Shown here: piece by piece, positions 6,769 to 7,942 of the stretch
Layout: the number at the start of each line of letters is the position of its first letter
Numbering within the stretch: position 1 is the first letter of the stretch
Assembly (NCBI GenBank): GCA_013696595.1
Contig: JACCYG010000019.1
Span: forward strand, 1-7,942
Direction: 5' to 3'
Origin: Actinomycetota bacterium
GTDB taxonomy: Bacteria; Actinomycetota; Thermoleophilia; Gaiellales; Gaiellaceae
Length of the DNA stretch: 7,942 bases
Program-made: the position numbers and the translations under genes
Notes under the pieces: generated by a model
What the model was told of the DNA's origin: nothing
The model's database searches: none
The model's input: only the letters and a program-made list of their open reading frames with translations

Positions 6769-7631
6769 TGGAGAGCTGGGCGCCCGCGCAGCTGGAAGCC
6801 TTCGACCGAGACGGCTTCGCTATCGTCGAAGAAGGGCTCATTGACGACGCGACGATCGAGGTGCTGCGCGAGCGCTTCGAGCGGCTCTTCGCAGGCGACT
6901 ACGAGACGGGGATCCAGCCCGACGAGGTGAACTGGGTCGCGGGCCGCGACCCCGAGGATCGCACACGCCAGATCTGCAACGGCTGGAAGGCGGACCCGGT
7001 GATCGCGGCGCAGGTTCTCTCCGAGCGCACCGGGCGGCTCGCGGCGGAGCTCATCGGCTGGGACGGCGTTCGCATCCTCCAGGACAACTGCATCTGGAAG
7101 CCGCCGGGAACGAAGTCGCTCGGCATGCATCAGGACGGGAGCTACCTCTCCTATCTGGATCCGCCCGAAATGATCACCTGCTGGATCGCGCTCGACGACA
7201 CCTCCGCCGAGGCGGGGACGATCACGTTCGCGGCCGGCTCGCACCGCTGGCCGCGGTCGCCCGAGAACCGCGGCGAGTTCCATGCTCCGCCCGACTGGCT
7301 CGCGCCGCTCGAGCGCGCGAAGCCGGAGGACGAGGAGCTTCGCCTCGTCTCGGTCGTGGTGAAGGCGGGCGGCGCGTCCTTCCACCACCACAACGTCTGG
7401 CACGGCTCGGGCCCGAACACCGCGACCGTCCACCGGCGCGCAGTCATCTCGCACCTCATCCGCGCCGACGCACGGTTCGATCGTGAGCACGTCGACCCGG
7501 TGTATTCCCGCTATCGCCGCGTCGATGACCCGGCGATGGACGAGTCGTTCTTCCCGATCGTGTCGACGCGCGACGGCCGACGGAGTGCATGGCTGGATGC
7601 GCTCGCCTCGCCCGCGCTCGCGACCGGCTAG
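6768..7631 (+). CDS. PhyH-family Fe(II)/2-oxoglutarate-dependent dioxygenase
   Basis: A 287-residue cytoplasmic oxygenase of the phytanoyl-CoA hydroxylase superfamily, which couples 2-oxoglutarate decarboxylation to hydroxylation of a small substrate. The iron triad is visible: H121 and D123 in GMHQDGSYL and H212 in VWHGSGPN. R223/R224 in VHRRAVISH are candidates for the 2-oxoglutarate carboxylate clamp. The conserved LQDNCIWKPPG (104-114) is typical of PhyH proteins. The N-terminus (LEAFDRDGFAIVEEGLI, 9-25) is also typical and supports ATG 6768, which has GAAGGAG (6756-6762) five bases upstream and overlaps the previous stop (TGATG). The substrate is not identifiable. Its place in a demethylation operon suggests it oxygenates the methylated substrate or a downstream product, but this is inference. 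It is the last plus-strand gene; its stop interlocks with a convergent minus-strand stop. Confidence 0.9.
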   Translation: MESWAPAQLEAFDRDGFAIVEEGLIDDATIEVLRERFERLFAGDYETGIQPDEVNWVAGRDPEDRTRQICNGWKADPVIAAQVLSERTGRLAAELIGWDGVRILQDNCIWKPPGTKSLGMHQDGSYLSYLDPPEMITCWIALDDTSAEAGTITFAAGSHRWPRSPENRGEFHAPPDWLAPLERAKPEDEELRLVSVVVKAGGASFHHHNVWHGSGPNTATVHRRAVISHLIRADARFDREHVDPVYSRYRRVDDPAMDESFFPIVSTRDGRRSAWLDALASPALATG

Positions 7632-7747
7632 AGCAGACGAAGGGGGTAGAGCAGCCAGAGGGCTGCGATCAGAAGTAAAGCGGCGAGAAGCCCGACGACG
7701 AGCCACGATCCGCGCCGTTCGACCTTGCGCCTCGTCGGTCCCTGCAC
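7628..7747 (-). CDS. 39-residue single-pass membrane microprotein
   Basis: On the minus strand, a GTG at 7747-7745 opens a 39-codon frame ending in TAG at 7630-7628. The product has a basic N-terminus (RRKVERR, residues 6-12), then an unbroken hydrophobic run at about 15-34 (SWLVVGLLAALLLIAALWLL), then YPLRLL. The positive charge before the helix predicts a cytoplasmic N-terminus. It starts 22 bases after the stop of the acidic minus-strand gene, suggesting co-transcription. The ribosome-binding site is weak and the frame is open a little farther upstream, so the start is uncertain. I do not recognise a family; function unknown. Support is the clean helix architecture and the snug placement, not homology. 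Confidence 0.45.
   Translation of the reverse strand: MQGPTRRKVERRGSWLVVGLLAALLLIAALWLLYPLRLL
7651..7666. other. Short GC-rich inverted repeat downstream of the dioxygenase gene
   Basis: GCAGCC (7651-7656) and GGCTGC (7661-7666) form a perfect six-base inverted repeat around AGAG, 20 bases past the dioxygenase stop. It is the only compact hairpin close to the end of the plus-strand operon. Neither strand has a following T-run, and it lies inside the coding part of the minus-strand membrane microprotein, so it may be chance. A weak terminator or a 3'-end stabilising structure for the operon is possible. Confidence 0.25.
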
Positions 7748-7769
7748 CTTGCGTTGGCCCGATTCCGGG

Positions 7770-7901
7770 CTAGACGCCCTGGGCGCTCTCGCGCTCGAGC
7801 GCCTCGTCGCGTTCGCCCTCGTCCTCGCCGTAGCCCTTGTCCTCCTGCTCCTCCTGAAGCTCGTCCGTGCCGGGCTCCCGCTCTTGCTCTTGCTCGCTCA
7901 T
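7770..7901 (-). CDS. 43-residue highly acidic, probably disordered protein
   Basis: Minus-strand ATG 7901-7899 to TAG 7772-7770. The product begins MSEQEQEREPG and contains 18 Asp/Glu against four Lys/Arg among 43 residues, with no hydrophobic core and no cysteine, so an intrinsically disordered cytoplasmic polypeptide is expected. Codon third positions are almost all G or C, as in the neighbouring genes. Its start overlaps the stop of an upstream minus-strand frame in an ATGA, which supports a real operon junction, and a membrane microprotein gene follows 22 bases downstream. No family is recognised. Opposite it on the plus strand is a leucine-rich TTG-started frame, which looks like the complement of the GAG codons rather than a gene. 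Confidence 0.6.
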   Translation of the reverse strand: MSEQEQEREPGTDELQEEQEDKGYGEDEGERDEALERESAQGV

Positions 7902-7942
7902 GGCCGCTCGGTACCCGCGGCGAGGAGGCCCTGAACGTCGAG
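7898..7942 (-). CDS. C-terminal end of an unidentified minus-strand gene (3' fragment)
   Basis: Reading in from the right edge on the minus strand, 14 codons (LDVQGLLAAGTERP) are followed by TGA at 7900-7898. The stop overlaps the ATG of the acidic-protein gene by four bases, the same coupling style seen in the plus-strand operon. That overlap and the open, GC3-rich frame are the only evidence. Too little is present to name a product. Confidence 0.45.
   Translation of the reverse strand, partial: LDVQGLLAAGTERP

Noticed and set aside
6732..7706. 324-codon minus-strand frame antisense to the dioxygenase
   Set aside because: The plus strand carries an intact PhyH iron triad, and the antisense translation has no family features.
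7725..7934. Leucine-rich plus-strand frame that looks like a membrane protein
   Set aside because: TTG start with no ribosome-binding site; its Leu runs are the complement of GAG codons in the acidic minus-strand protein, which has an ATG start and an ATGA junction.
1..7942. CRISPR arrays, insertion sequences, tRNA or rRNA genes, phage genes
   Set aside because: No direct-repeat arrays, transposase motifs, terminal inverted repeats or structured RNA signatures were seen.

Overview
The window is very GC-rich, with G/C-biased third codon positions and two GTG starts. It holds one tightly packed plus-strand operon (about 1-7631), followed by the convergent ends of small minus-strand genes (7628-7942). 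A high-GC actinobacterium-like aerobe is the best guess, possibly a soil lineage near Thermoleophilia. This rests on base composition, codon use and a menaquinone-type electron carrier, not on any phylogenetic marker.

Plus strand, in order: (1) the 3' three-quarters or more of a flavin/4Fe-4S dehydrogenase of the trimethylamine/dimethylamine dehydrogenase (TMADH/DMADH) family, running in from the left edge; (2) a 52-base gap that folds into a near-perfect 14-bp hairpin next to the ribosome-binding site of the next gene; (3) etfB and (4) etfA, an electron-transfer flavoprotein whose beta subunit closely resembles the methylotroph ETF that serves TMADH; (5) a membrane iron-sulfur oxidoreductase (NarI-like membrane part, two 4Fe-4S motifs, two CCG-type domains), the layout of EtfD/EMO and DgcB proteins that pass ETF electrons to quinone; (6) a stand-alone GcvT-like folate-dependent aminomethyltransferase; (7) a PhyH-type Fe(II)/2-oxoglutarate dioxygenase. 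Every junction from etfB onward overlaps by 1-4 bases, so these genes are probably translationally coupled.

Read as one pathway (inference): an N-methylated substrate is oxidatively demethylated by the TMADH-like enzyme, perhaps after oxygenation by the PhyH enzyme. Electrons go through EtfBA to the membrane protein and then menaquinone. The released one-carbon unit is loaded onto tetrahydrofolate by the GcvT-like protein. The substrate cannot be fixed from this window because the N-terminal part of the substrate pocket, including the position that separates TMADH from DMADH, lies outside it.

The right end carries a minus-strand cluster: the last 14 codons of an unknown gene, a 43-residue highly acidic protein overlapping it by ATGA, and a 39-residue single-pass membrane microprotein. 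The stop codon of the microprotein interlocks with the dioxygenase stop codon in a shared CTAG. The most interesting points are the complete demethylation-to-quinone cassette, the loss of the usual cysteines in the first CCG domain of the membrane protein, and charged replacements at the two TMADH positions known to matter for electron transfer to ETF.
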